64,000 nt of DNA from Pantanalinema sp. GBBB05 (GTDB taxonomy: Bacteria; Cyanobacteriota; Cyanobacteriia; Leptolyngbyales; Leptolyngbyaceae). The DNA lies in contig VRZD01000032.1 in the NCBI GenBank assembly GCA_016743235.1, positions 17,234-81,233 on the forward strand, written 5' to 3'. How positions within the stretch are numbered: position 1 is the first letter of the stretch; every line of letters begins with the position of its first letter. A program made the position numbers and the translations under genes. Of this stretch, positions 33,705 through 43,053 are shown piece after piece. Below the pieces are notes generated by a model. The model made no database searches, was not told where the DNA came from, and saw only the letters and a list, made by a program, of their open reading frames with translations.

Positions 33705-35369
33705 ATGTCAAAGCAAACAAGAAAATTTTGGGTGGGTGGTAGTTCGGCGATGTTACTGGGGTTGTCGCTAGCGAGCACGGCGCAAGCCGAGGCGATCGAC
33801 CCCATCACCGAAGTCAACTCTGTAGCGCAATTAGCCGTGGAGCAACCTGCGCCATCGCTGGGAATGGAGCAGGTTACGTCAGTCTCGCAACTGACTGATG
33901 TTCGCCCCACGGACTGGGCATTTCAAGCTTTGCAGTCTTTAGTCGAGCGTTACGGCTGTATTGTTGGCTATCCCGATCGTACCTATCGGGGCAACCGGGC
34001 GATGACTCGCTATGAGTTTGCCGCTGGTCTGAACGCCTGTATGGATAAGATCCAAGAACTGATTGCCGCCGCTACTGCCGATCTAGTCAAAAAAGAAGAT
34101 CTACTCACCTTGCAACGCTTACAAGAAGAATTTGCCGCTGAACTAACAGCATTACGAGGTCGGGTTGATGCGCTTGATGTGCGGACGGCGACGCTGGAGA
34201 AGCAACAGTTTTCTACCACAACTAAATTGAGTGGTGAAGTCGTCATGGCCGTGGTCGGGGTCGCCACAGGAGACAATGCTGCTGGCGATTCAGTCCCCCG
34301 CAATCCTTTTTTAGGAACCCGCACGCGCCTGAACTTTGATACCAGTTTTACTGGAGAAGACTTACTGCGCACCCGTTTACAAGCGATCGGCTTCACAGAT
34401 TTGTCCAATGAAACTCTAACTCCCGAAGGGACACTCCGGTTTAGCTCTGGTTTTTTGGGTAGTGAGTCGAACAGTGTGGGAATTGATGCCCTGTTGTATC
34501 AGTTTCCACTGGGGGAAAAAACTACCGTCATCATTGAGGCCAATGCTGGAGCTGCCGATGATTTCACAGACACCATCAATCCTTTCCTGGATGGTGATGG
34601 CGGCACAGGCGCACTGACTAACTTTGGCACCCGCAACTCGATCTACTACCTACTGGATGGGACGGGGCTAGGTGTTCGTCATGCCTTCAATGACAAACTT
34701 GAACTGAGTGCTGGTTATTTAGCCAGTGAAGCTGCCGATCCCAGTCCCGGAGCTGGCTTATTTAATGGTCCTTATGGTGCGATCGCCCAACTGACCTTCA
34801 AGCCTACCGAAGCGATCGCTCTCGGGTTGACCTACGTTCACGCCTACAACAATGACTTCACTGCCAATGGCGCTACCGGCAGTAATCGGGCCAACCTTCG
34901 CAGTTTCCTGGCTTCCGAACTCAGCGGCGTTGAAGCCGATGTCCCTGTTTCCAGCAATGCCTATGGTCTATCAGCCTCCTGGCAAATTAATCCCAAGATT
35001 GTCTTGAATGGCTCCGTTGGCTATACCACCACCCGAACTCTAGCTTCCTTAAATGGTTTAGTTCCCAGAGGCGACCTATCCATTTGGAATTGGTCAGTTG
35101 GGTTAGCCTTTCCTGACTTAGGGAAAACAGGCAGCGTCGCCGGGCTAATTGTCGGCATGGAACCCAAAGTGACTCGGATTAAAGGTCCCTTAGAAGATGC
35201 GATCGGAGAGGATGAAGATACATCACTCCACATTGAAGCCTTTTACCAGTACCAGCTTTCCGACAATATCGCTATCACTCCCGGCGTCATCTGGCTCACG
35301 GCTCCCGATCATAATAATGACAACAAGGATCTAGTGATTGGAACGCTCCGGGCAACATTTACGTTCTAG
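33705..35369 (+). CDS. SLH-domain OprB-type porin, probable iron-uptake porin
   Basis: 554 residues from ATG 33705 (GAGGAGG upstream). Signal peptide about 1-28, cleavage after AQA. SLH domain about residues 60-115 (DVRPTDWAFQALQSLVERYGCIVGYPDRTYRGNRAMTRYEFAAGLNACMDKI). A short coiled coil (about 120-165) and an OprB-like beta-barrel ending in aromatic Phe (TLRATFTF) follow. It sits in the outer membrane bound to the wall by SLH. Cyanobacterial members transport inorganic iron; the Fur box upstream supports that role here. Confidence 0.92.
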   Translation: MSKQTRKFWVGGSSAMLLGLSLASTAQAEAIDPITEVNSVAQLAVEQPAPSLGMEQVTSVSQLTDVRPTDWAFQALQSLVERYGCIVGYPDRTYRGNRAMTRYEFAAGLNACMDKIQELIAAATADLVKKEDLLTLQRLQEEFAAELTALRGRVDALDVRTATLEKQQFSTTTKLSGEVVMAVVGVATGDNAAGDSVPRNPFLGTRTRLNFDTSFTGEDLLRTRLQAIGFTDLSNETLTPEGTLRFSSGFLGSESNSVGIDALLYQFPLGEKTTVIIEANAGAADDFTDTINPFLDGDGGTGALTNFGTRNSIYYLLDGTGLGVRHAFNDKLELSAGYLASEAADPSPGAGLFNGPYGAIAQLTFKPTEAIALGLTYVHAYNNDFTANGATGSNRANLRSFLASELSGVEADVPVSSNAYGLSASWQINPKIVLNGSVGYTTTRTLASLNGLVPRGDLSIWNWSVGLAFPDLGKTGSVAGLIVGMEPKVTRIKGPLEDAIGEDEDTSLHIEAFYQYQLSDNIAITPGVIWLTAPDHNNDNKDLVIGTLRATFTF

Positions 35370-35385
35370 TTCGGTTGGTTGAAGG

Positions 35386-35510
35386 TAAGAAGGTAGGGAG
35401 TTGAGGAGGATGAGGGAGATAAGGAAGAACCAAAAGACGGTATAGCGTCCCTACCTTCTCTCCCTCCGCCATCTCCCCTAACTTCCCAACCTCCCCCCTC
35501 TTCTCCCTCT
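35386..35510. repeat. Purine tract followed by pyrimidine tract with inverted repeat
   Basis: An A/G-rich run (35380-35430) is followed by a C/T-rich run (35447-35510). AGAAGGTAGGGA (35388-35399) pairs exactly with TCCCTACCTTCT (35448-35459). GGGAGAT-type words recur at 37509-37553. Located between two convergent genes, so it can also act as a terminator. Confidence 0.6.
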
Positions 35511-35524
35511 GCCCAATCTCCCAC

Positions 35525-36037
35525 CTAATCCTGAATCTCCAGCGTGAACAAATAACTGCCTAACAGTTCTTGCTCTGACCACAGTTCATATTCCAGCATC
35601 AAGAAGCGAGGGAGGGGATTACCTTTTAGGTGCAGAAAACGCGTGAAATTGTGCAGGCAGAACTGTTCAGTTGGTTGATCATCCGTGGCGGCTAACCAAT
35701 AGCGGCTAGAACCAAACATATTCAGTTGAAACAGATGGCGATAGCTAAACTGACCATTGCCTTGCATCGTGAGGGTGGCACGGTAAGGAGAGAATTCTAG
35801 CCAAAGTAGGCGGGGGGTAGTGACTGCCGAAATTGGAGACTGAAGCGGTTGCACAGCAGGAAGCAATTGCTCGGTTAGGCTGGGATCACGATCGAGGACT
35901 AAGGGCTCCGTTAGCACTAAATGAAAGCGATCGTGGTCATGTTGGTAAAGCGTGGCAACGGTTTCTAGTTCTGAACAGATCGGCAAATCCGCCGAGGTTA
36001 AAGAGACACAGACGGATTTGCGGTGTTGAGTCAACAT
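35525..36037 (-). CDS. Hypothetical protein, 170 aa
   Basis: Unrecognised soluble protein. Beta-rich, with the stretches LLWLEFSPYRATLTMQGNGQFSY and FLMLEYELWSEQELLGSYLFTLEI. No signal peptide or membrane segment. The long uninterrupted frame with a clean start and no competing frame supports coding. It converges with the porin gene and is divergent from aroA, 97 bases from its start. Probably a lineage-specific cyanobacterial protein. Confidence 0.7.
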   Translation of the reverse strand: MLTQHRKSVCVSLTSADLPICSELETVATLYQHDHDRFHLVLTEPLVLDRDPSLTEQLLPAVQPLQSPISAVTTPRLLWLEFSPYRATLTMQGNGQFSYRHLFQLNMFGSSRYWLAATDDQPTEQFCLHNFTRFLHLKGNPLPRFLMLEYELWSEQELLGSYLFTLEIQD

Positions 36038-36134
36038 AAGGTCAGCTTGGGCTAACAGCTAATCGCTAATTACTAAACGCTGATTAAAGGGTAGGATTAC
36101 TAACGCAGTTTCAAATTAAGCCTACCCGATCCCC

Positions 36135-37508
36135 ATGGCAGTTCTGAATGTGATTTCACTGGATCGTTCTTCGAGTCAGCATACGTTGACGATCGTTCCC
36201 CCCAGGTCAGGGTTAGCCCTCCAGGGACGCATTCAAGTACCAGGCGATAAATCGATTTCCCATCGGGCGTTAATGTTAGGGGCACTGGCGGAAGGGGAAA
36301 CGATAATTCGGGGACTATTGTTAGGCGAAGATCCTCGCAGCACAGCCAGTTGCTTTCAGGCAATGGGAGTCACGATCTCGGAGCTAAACTCTCATGAAGT
36401 GAGAGTTCAGGGCATTGGCTTAGGCAATTTATTGGAGCCAGGTGATGTGCTGAATGCTGGCAATTCTGGCACTACCCTCCGGCTGATGTTAGGGATTCTG
36501 GCATCCCATCCCGATCGCTTTTTCATAGTCACAGGAGATGATTCGTTGCGATCGCGCCCGATGTCCCGAGTTGTCAAACCCTTACAGCAAATGGGGGCAG
36601 AAATCTGGGGACGCAAGGATGGGGCGTTAGCGCCGTTAGCGGTTCGGGGACAGGCTCTTCGCCCAATTCACTACCAATCTCCAGTGGCGTCAGCCCAGGT
36701 GAAATCCTGTATTCTGCTCGCCGGACTAATGACCGAAGGACAAACAACGGTTACAGAACCTGCTTTATCTCGCGATCACAGTGAACGGATGCTACGAGCC
36801 TTCGGGGCGAACATCAGCGTTGATCCAGATACCTGTAGTGTGACGGTTACCGGTGGAGCCAAGTTACATGGGCAAACGGTTGTTGTTCCCGGTGATATTA
36901 GTTCGGCAGCATTCTGGTTAGTTGCCGGAGCGATCGTTCCTGGTTCTGATCTCACGATTGAAAATGTGGGGATCAATCCCACCCGCACGGGAGTTTTGGA
37001 AGTTCTAGAAGCAATGGGTGCCCACATTACCCAAGAAAATCCCCGCGAAGTGGCGGGAGAACCTGTGGCTGATTTGCGAGTGCGGTATGCCGGAACTAGC
37101 GATCGCGCGCCTCTGCAAGCCTGCACGATCGCCGGAGATGTGATCCCCCGCTTGATTGACGAAATTCCGATTCTGGCTGTTGCCGCGACCTTTGCCGAAG
37201 GCACGACGGTAATCCGAGATGCGGCAGAGTTACGGGTGAAGGAAAGCGATCGGATTGCGGTGATGGCGAACCAACTCAACCGCATGGGTGCTCGTGTCAC
37301 CGAACGGCCGGATGGCATGGAAATTGTTGGCGGTACGCCCCTCCAAGGCATGGAAGTCGATAGCTATACCGATCACCGGATTGCCATGAGTTTAGCGATC
37401 GCAGCATTGGCAACCACGGGTAGCACGGTGATCCAACGGGCGGAAGCGGCTTCGATTTCCTACCCGGAGTTTGTTGCCACGTTGCAAAAGGTTTGTGGAG
37501 AGGGGTAG
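36135..37508 (+). CDS. aroA: 3-phosphoshikimate 1-carboxyvinyltransferase (EPSP synthase)
   Basis: 457 residues. Joins PEP and shikimate-3-phosphate in the aromatic amino acid pathway. Conserved blocks: VPGDKSISHRALMLGALAEG (about residues 34-53), LNAGNSGTTLRLMLGIL, the SAQVKSCILLAGL block, IPGDISSAAFWLVAGA-like sequence, LRVKESDRIAVMANQL, and TDHRIAMSLAIAAL near the end. Full length. Monocistronic; the neighbours on both sides point to the opposite strand. Confidence 0.96.
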   Translation: MAVLNVISLDRSSSQHTLTIVPPRSGLALQGRIQVPGDKSISHRALMLGALAEGETIIRGLLLGEDPRSTASCFQAMGVTISELNSHEVRVQGIGLGNLLEPGDVLNAGNSGTTLRLMLGILASHPDRFFIVTGDDSLRSRPMSRVVKPLQQMGAEIWGRKDGALAPLAVRGQALRPIHYQSPVASAQVKSCILLAGLMTEGQTTVTEPALSRDHSERMLRAFGANISVDPDTCSVTVTGGAKLHGQTVVVPGDISSAAFWLVAGAIVPGSDLTIENVGINPTRTGVLEVLEAMGAHITQENPREVAGEPVADLRVRYAGTSDRAPLQACTIAGDVIPRLIDEIPILAVAATFAEGTTVIRDAAELRVKESDRIAVMANQLNRMGARVTERPDGMEIVGGTPLQGMEVDSYTDHRIAMSLAIAALATTGSTVIQRAEAASISYPEFVATLQKVCGEG

Positions 37509-37553
37509 AGAGTTTGGGGAGATGAGGACGGTGGGGGAGATGGGGAAGGTACT
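37509..37553. repeat. G-rich low-complexity spacer
   Basis: Repeats of GGGGAGATG-type words between the convergent aroA and DUF4230 genes, similar in composition to the tract at 35386-35510. Probably a dispersed low-complexity family in this genome. Confidence 0.45.
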
Positions 37554-37556
37554 CGG

Positions 37557-38276
37557 TTAGGGACGGTAAGCCAGGGTTTCCTGGGCACAGTTCTCTATAG
37601 TTGCAGGTTGGATCGTGACGGTAACTTCTTTGTAACCGGCGGTATTTAAGAGTTGGGAAACCACTAGCTTGGCGCGATCGCTCGCCTGGTTGAGAATTCC
37701 CCCTTGGCAGGCGGCTTGGGTGATCTGCTTCAGGGCTTCTTGTTGGGCGCGGCTTTGCAGGTCGGGACCCACATCAGGACCTAAGCCGAGCCAACCCCGA
37801 TCGTAGTCATAAACTTTGGAGCGGTTGACATCAATTTTGCTATCTAGCAACCGGGGGGCAGGCAGTTGAATTGCGAGGCGATCGCCCTCGACTTGCACAT
37901 TTGCGGCAGTCAGTTGACTCAGATCTACCCCTGCCTGAACTTCGCCCTGAGCAATGTAAAGTAGCTTAGTTTTAAAGGACAGCGCACTAAAGGAAACTTC
38001 CTGCTCCGACGGCACAACCGCTTGCATAGTAAATACGGCTGTGGTTAGTTCGCTGGCATCCCGTACCTGTTGCACCACCAGCGATGCCACATCGACTTTC
38101 GGAGCAGCTTGAGAAATACTCAACCAGGAAGTTAACCCACCGAGCCAACGATCGCCCGTTTTCCAAACTTCGTAGGTCAGTAGCGATCCGGCTAATACTG
38201 TTCCCCCCAGTAACATTAGCGTTAGATCTCGAATCCGATTACCTTTTGTCCGTTGTTCGGGATTCTGATCGATCAT
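37557..38276 (-). CDS. DUF4230 family membrane-anchored protein
   Basis: 239 residues from ATG 38274-38276; a GTG three codons earlier (38285) is possible. One N-terminal membrane anchor (about residues 16-36, DLTLMLLGGTVLAGSLLTYEVW) then an exported domain. Family features: VQQVRDASELTTAVFTMQAVV, LLYIAQGEVQAGVDLSQL, and the catalytic-looking RLAIQLPAPRLLDSKIDVNRSKVYDYDRGWLG. Function of the family is unknown. It converges with aroA. Confidence 0.85.
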   Translation of the reverse strand: MIDQNPEQRTKGNRIRDLTLMLLGGTVLAGSLLTYEVWKTGDRWLGGLTSWLSISQAAPKVDVASLVVQQVRDASELTTAVFTMQAVVPSEQEVSFSALSFKTKLLYIAQGEVQAGVDLSQLTAANVQVEGDRLAIQLPAPRLLDSKIDVNRSKVYDYDRGWLGLGPDVGPDLQSRAQQEALKQITQAACQGGILNQASDRAKLVVSQLLNTAGYKEVTVTIQPATIENCAQETLAYRP

Positions 38277-38450
38277 GCCGCTCACCCGCCTTTTTACTCG
38301 TAGGGTATCAGACAGTATTTTTGTACTATATCAATAGTGCGACCATACCGCCACACTTTACTGTAGCAAGAACAACCCTGATGCATCGCCTAGTTAGTAT
38401 ACTGAAGGCTCAACCATACTGTATTTCATAACTGAACCCATTATTCAAAC

Positions 38451-41099
38451 ATGCAGCCCACAGACCCGAATAAGTTTACTGACAAAGCTTGGGAAGCAGT
38501 CGTCCAGTCACAGGATGTTGCCCGGCGGTTTGTGCATCAGCAGCTTGAAGTCGAACACTTGATCATTGCGTTGTTAGAGCAACAGGATGGCTTGACAGCC
38601 AAGGTGTTGACGCGGGCAGGAGTGGATGTGCCACGGATTTCGCAACAGATTGAGGATTTTGCCAAACGGCAGCCCAAAGTACCAAACAGTGATCAGCTTT
38701 ATCTGGGACGCAATTTAGATATCCTGCTCGATCGCGCCGATAAAACTCGGCAAACCTGGCAGGATGAATTCATCTCCGTCGAACATTTTCTGATGGGATT
38801 TGTCTCTGACCCCCGGTTGGGCTTGCGGTTGTTGCGGACATTCAATATTGATCCCGATCGTATGGAAGCGGTAATTCGGGAAGTGCGGGGGAGTCAGAAA
38901 GTCACCGATCAAAATCCCGAATCTCGCTATGGAGCGTTAGAGAAATATGGACGGGATCTAACCGAAGCCGCCCGAGCCGGCAAAATTGACCCCGTGATTG
39001 GACGGGATGAAGAAATTCGTCGCGTTGTCCAGGTACTTTCACGGCGCACCAAGAATAATCCGGTGTTAATCGGAGAACCGGGAGTGGGTAAAACGGCGAT
39101 CGCGGAAGGATTGGCACAACGAATTGTGAATGGGGATGTGCCGGAGTCGCTGAAAAACCGCTTACTCATTGCCCTGGATATGGGGTCGCTAATTGCCGGA
39201 GCTAAGTATCGCGGCGATTTTGAAGATCGGCTGCGATCGGTTTTAAAGGAAGTGATCAACTCCGATGGTCAGATTGTCCTGTTTATTGATGAGCTACATA
39301 CGGTAATTGGCACTGGGTCAACCCAAGGCGCGATGGATGCCGGAAACTTATTGAAACCAATGCTGGCTCGGGGCGAACTGCGGTGTATCGGCGCGACGAC
39401 GCTGGATGAATATCGCAAATATATTGAGAAAGATGCCGCTCTAGAACGGCGCTTCCAGCAGGTATTTGTCGATCAGCCCAGCGTCGAAGACACGATCTCG
39501 ATTCTGCGGGGACTGAAGGAACGCTACGAAGTCCATCATGGTGTCAAGATCACCGACTCTGCGTTAGTCGCCGCTGCCATGTTGTCCGATCGCTACATTT
39601 CCGATCGCTTTCTCCCCGATAAGGCGATCGATCTGGTGGATGAAGCCGCTGCCAAGTTAAAGATGGAAATCACCTCCAAACCAACGGAGCTGGAAGTCAT
39701 CGATCGGCGGATCATGCAACTGGAAATGGAAAAACTGTCGCTGAAGGGCGAAGATACCCTCGCCTTTGCCGCTAATCGGGGTTCCAAAGATCGGCTTGAT
39801 CGCATCGAGCAGGAAATTGCCGACCTATCGAAGCGACAGACTGAGCTGGATTCCCAATGGCAGGGCGAAAAGCAACTGCTGGAGCAAATCAAAAGTCTGA
39901 AGGAAGAAGAAGATAAACTGCGGGTACAGATTGAACAGGCGGAACGCGCCTACGATCTGAATACCGCTGCGCAACTAAAGTATGGCCGACTAGAATCCGT
40001 TCAGCGCGATCGAGAAGCCAAAGAAGCGGAGTTATTGGATATTCAGGCGCGGGGTTCCACTCTACTACGAGAACAGGTCACCGAATCTGACATTGCCGAA
40101 ATTGTGGCGCGGTGGACAGGAATTCCGGTAAATCGGTTACTGGAATCGGAACGACAAAAGCTGCTAAACCTGGAAAAACATTTGCATCAACGGGTGATCG
40201 GACAATCGGAAGCGGTAGAAGCGGTAGCCGCAGCGATTCGCCGAGCCCGAGCAGGAATGAAGGATTTAGCGCGACCGATCGGTTCGTTCCTATTTATGGG
40301 ACCTACGGGAGTCGGCAAAACTGAACTAGCCCGAGCGTTAGCCCAATTCCTATTTGACTCGGATGATGCCTTAGTGCGGATTGATATGTCCGAGTACATG
40401 GAGAAGCATTCCGTTGCCCGATTAGTCGGTGCGCCTCCCGGTTATGTCGGTTATGAGGAAGGCGGACAATTATCAGAAGCCGTGCGGCGACATCCCTATT
40501 CGGTGGTGCTATTTGATGAAGTCGAAAAAGCCCATCCCGATGTGTTTAACATTCTGCTACAAGTGCTGGATGATGGGCGAATTACGGATTCCCAGGGTCG
40601 CACGGTAGACTTTCGCAATACCGTGATTGTCATGACCAGTAACATCGGCAGCGATCATATTCTGGATGTGTCTGGGGATGATTCTCGCTACGAAGAAATG
40701 CGATCGCGGGTGATGGAAGCCTTGCGGAAACATTTCCGTCCCGAATTTCTCAATCGCGTCGATGATTTGATTTTGTTCCATACCCTCGATCGTGGCGAAC
40801 TGAGTCAAATTGTCGGACTGCAAATCAAGCGGATTCAAGCTATGCTGGCAGACCAGAAGTTGCGCTTGGAGATTACCCAGTCGGCTCAGGATCATATTGC
40901 CGATGCGGGCTATGATCCGGTTTATGGTGCCCGTCCGCTCAAACGCGCCATTCAACGCCAGTTACAAAATCCGATCGCCACCAAGATTCTGGAAAATACC
41001 TTTGCCGAAGGCGACACGATCGTTATTGATGTCGTGGATGGCAAATTAGCGTTCACGAAAAAAGCCGTAGCTGTCAGTAACCAGCCAGCATTAACGTGA
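38451..41099 (+). CDS. clpB: ATP-dependent disaggregase ClpB
   Basis: 882 residues. N-domain about 1-145; first AAA+ module with Walker A GEPGVGKTAIAEG (about 206) and GSLIAGAKYRGDFEDRL. A coiled-coil M domain (about 405-520, ending before LREQVTESDIAEIVARWTGIPVNRL) follows. The second AAA+ module has GPTGVGKTELARALA (about 618), VVLFDEVEKAHPDVFNILLQVLDDGRITDSQGR, and DPVYGARPLKRAIQRQLQNP. Unfolds aggregated proteins with DnaK. No CIRCE element was seen in the 165 bases upstream. Confidence 0.97.
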   Translation: MQPTDPNKFTDKAWEAVVQSQDVARRFVHQQLEVEHLIIALLEQQDGLTAKVLTRAGVDVPRISQQIEDFAKRQPKVPNSDQLYLGRNLDILLDRADKTRQTWQDEFISVEHFLMGFVSDPRLGLRLLRTFNIDPDRMEAVIREVRGSQKVTDQNPESRYGALEKYGRDLTEAARAGKIDPVIGRDEEIRRVVQVLSRRTKNNPVLIGEPGVGKTAIAEGLAQRIVNGDVPESLKNRLLIALDMGSLIAGAKYRGDFEDRLRSVLKEVINSDGQIVLFIDELHTVIGTGSTQGAMDAGNLLKPMLARGELRCIGATTLDEYRKYIEKDAALERRFQQVFVDQPSVEDTISILRGLKERYEVHHGVKITDSALVAAAMLSDRYISDRFLPDKAIDLVDEAAAKLKMEITSKPTELEVIDRRIMQLEMEKLSLKGEDTLAFAANRGSKDRLDRIEQEIADLSKRQTELDSQWQGEKQLLEQIKSLKEEEDKLRVQIEQAERAYDLNTAAQLKYGRLESVQRDREAKEAELLDIQARGSTLLREQVTESDIAEIVARWTGIPVNRLLESERQKLLNLEKHLHQRVIGQSEAVEAVAAAIRRARAGMKDLARPIGSFLFMGPTGVGKTELARALAQFLFDSDDALVRIDMSEYMEKHSVARLVGAPPGYVGYEEGGQLSEAVRRHPYSVVLFDEVEKAHPDVFNILLQVLDDGRITDSQGRTVDFRNTVIVMTSNIGSDHILDVSGDDSRYEEMRSRVMEALRKHFRPEFLNRVDDLILFHTLDRGELSQIVGLQIKRIQAMLADQKLRLEITQSAQDHIADAGYDPVYGARPLKRAIQRQLQNPIATKILENTFAEGDTIVIDVVDGKLAFTKKAVAVSNQPALT

Positions 41100-41187
41100 G
41101 GGGATTTCCAGCTAGCCGCAACAAATCTGTCAACTCCGACGTCAGAAGTAGTACGATCGGGGACGCTAGAGTGGGTTGTCAAATTCT

Positions 41188-41286
41188 TTGATCCCCCCCG
41201 CCCCCTTAAAAAGGGAAAACAAGCCGTTCACAGTCCCCCTCTTTCTAGCGTTAGCGGCGTGGAGCACGGGGATTTAGGGGAATCCA
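41188..41286. repeat. MITE-like or dispersed C/G-rich element
   Basis: Begins TGATCCCCCCCGCCCCCTTA and ends GGGGATTTAGGGGAATCC, i.e. imperfect inverted ends rich in C then G with an internal CCCTTAAAAAGGG palindrome. Such sequences are common dispersed repeats in cyanobacterial genomes. No coding capacity. Confidence 0.55.
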
Positions 41287-41393
41287 ACACAGGAAGAGCA
41301 ACAACAGGCTTTAAACCACTGCCTAGCGCTCACTAACCTGCAATTGGGACAGGTAGAGCCGTAACAATTCACCATGCTAAGGAGCCACTGCCG

Positions 41394-41987
41394 TTGATCC
41401 TCGTTATCGATAACTACGACAGCTTTACTTATAATCTGGTGCAATACCTGGGCGAGTTAGGCGCCGAATTTCCGATCGCGGCGGAGGTTCAGGTCTACCG
41501 CAATGATCAAATTTCATTAGACCAAATTCGGCAGTTGCGCCCGAATGGGATTGTGATTTCCCCAGGTCCAGGTCGCCCCGAGGATGCTGGAGTATCGCCA
41601 CAAATTATCAAAGAATTGGGACCAGAGTTTCCCTTACTGGGGGTATGTTTGGGGCATCAAGGCATCGGGCTAGTCTTTGGGGGTAAGGTCGTAGCGGCAC
41701 CCGTGTTAATGCATGGCAAAGTTTCTCCAGTGCATCACACCAACACAGGGGTTTTTCAAGGGTTAGAGAATCCGTTGACAGCAACCCGGTATCATAGTTT
41801 GGTGATTGAGCGGGAAAGCCTACCCGATGTGTTGGAAGTCACGGCCTGGGTAGACGATGGCACCATCATGGGAGTCCGGCATCGCCACTATCCCCATGTC
41901 CAAGGTGTGCAATTTCATCCAGAAAGTGTCCTGACTATGTCTGGTAAACAGTTATTACGGAACTTTCTGGCAGCGATCGCACAGTGA
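41394..41987 (+). CDS. trpG: Anthranilate/aminodeoxychorismate synthase component II (glutamine amidotransferase)
   Basis: 197 residues. The start is TTG (41394), supported by AAGGAG nine bases upstream and by the canonical N-terminus ILVIDNYDSFTYNLVQYLGELG. Class I glutamine amidotransferase triad: Cys in LLGVCLGHQGIG, and His-Glu in VQGVQFHPESVLT. The oxyanion stretch ISPGPGRPEDAG is also present. It feeds ammonia to TrpE or PabB; which one cannot be decided, and dual use is common. No partner gene is adjacent. Confidence 0.93.
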   Translation: MILVIDNYDSFTYNLVQYLGELGAEFPIAAEVQVYRNDQISLDQIRQLRPNGIVISPGPGRPEDAGVSPQIIKELGPEFPLLGVCLGHQGIGLVFGGKVVAAPVLMHGKVSPVHHTNTGVFQGLENPLTATRYHSLVIERESLPDVLEVTAWVDDGTIMGVRHRHYPHVQGVQFHPESVLTMSGKQLLRNFLAAIAQ

Positions 41988-42077
41988 GCGGTGAACAGTT
42001 AACCATACTTAGGTGGTTGATCTGTAAACAACAGGTGAGCCGCAACTGACGACTGTTAATCATGTGGTGAGGAGATT

Positions 42078-42854
42078 ATGAAACGGCGGCAATTCGTGCG
42101 ATACGCAGGAGCAGGAGCACTAACCAGCTTGGGATTAGGCTTCACCTCGGAACTATTCCCGGCTCAGGCACAAGCTGGGGGCTTATCAGTTCAGTGGTTA
42201 GGGCATACCTGTTTTTTGTTTAGCGGAGCTGGCAAGCGGATTTTGGTGAATCCGTTTCGATCTCTGGGCTGCACATCCGGCTATCGCCCTCCTAAAGTGG
42301 CAGCTGACCTAGTGATGATTAGTAGTCAACTACTGGATGAAGGGGCAGTCGAAATTCTTCCTGGCAACCCGCGCTTGCTGTATGAACCCGGTGTCTATCA
42401 ACTCAGTGGCACTCAAATTGAAGGGATTCGCACGGATCATGATCTGCTAGGCGGCAAACGCTTTGGCGTGAATGTAGTTTGGAAGTGGCAGCAAGGCGGC
42501 ATCAATATCCTCCACATGGGCGGTGCCGCAGCTCCCATCACGGTAGAACAGAAAATTTTGATGGGGCGTCCCGATTTATTATTGATTCCGGTAGGGGGTG
42601 GTCCCAAAGCCTATGATCCTCAAGCCGCAAAGCAAGCGATCGATATTCTCCAGCCCAAAGTGATTGTTCCCACTCAATACCTGACTCAGGGTGCCAACAA
42701 AGATCGTGCTCGGTGTGATCTAGTTGCGGTGGATAATTTCCTCTCTGTCATGGGTGGTACTCCCGTGCGGCGAGTGGGTAATTCGATTAGCTTGAGTTCC
42801 AGAGATTTGCCTGCTAACGGCATGGTGATTAATGTCATGAGCTACTCTTTCTAA
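42078..42854 (+). CDS. Tat-exported metallo-beta-lactamase-fold protein
   Basis: 258 residues. The N-terminus MKRRQFVRYAGAGALTSLGL is a twin-arginine signal, with cleavage likely after AQA (about residue 33). The rest resembles the UlaG-like branch of the metallo-beta-lactamase fold (SVQWLGHTCFLFSGAGKRILVNPF, HDLLGGKRFGVNVVWKWQ, LLIPVGGGPKAYDPQAAKQAIDILQPKVIVPTQY). The HxHxDH metal motif of active enzymes is not visible; in its place are VMISSQLLDEG and later IRTDHD, so hydrolase activity is doubtful. Confidence 0.82.
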   Translation: MKRRQFVRYAGAGALTSLGLGFTSELFPAQAQAGGLSVQWLGHTCFLFSGAGKRILVNPFRSLGCTSGYRPPKVAADLVMISSQLLDEGAVEILPGNPRLLYEPGVYQLSGTQIEGIRTDHDLLGGKRFGVNVVWKWQQGGINILHMGGAAAPITVEQKILMGRPDLLLIPVGGGPKAYDPQAAKQAIDILQPKVIVPTQYLTQGANKDRARCDLVAVDNFLSVMGGTPVRRVGNSISLSSRDLPANGMVINVMSYSF

Positions 42855-43053
42855 AAACTCTGTATCGACCTCTGCCTGCTGGCTTAATGGTTCCTGCCAT
42901 CGGAAAGACTACTTTTTTTTGGGTAGACAGTTACTATGACGGATAAGGCGAGTCATCGTCTGCTAAGTAGATTTTGATTGGTTGACCATCGTGCCAATGC
43001 TGGTAGTTTCCTAGACTGACGAAACCTGCCAGGATTGCCGTGATGATGTACTA

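Noticed and set aside
36776..37351. 191-aa minus-strand frame
   Set aside because: Antisense to the conserved aroA core, with low-complexity Ser/Arg composition and no start context.
38286..38450. CIRCE/HrcA element before clpB
   Set aside because: No TTAGCACTC-N9-GAGTGCTAA-like repeat is present.
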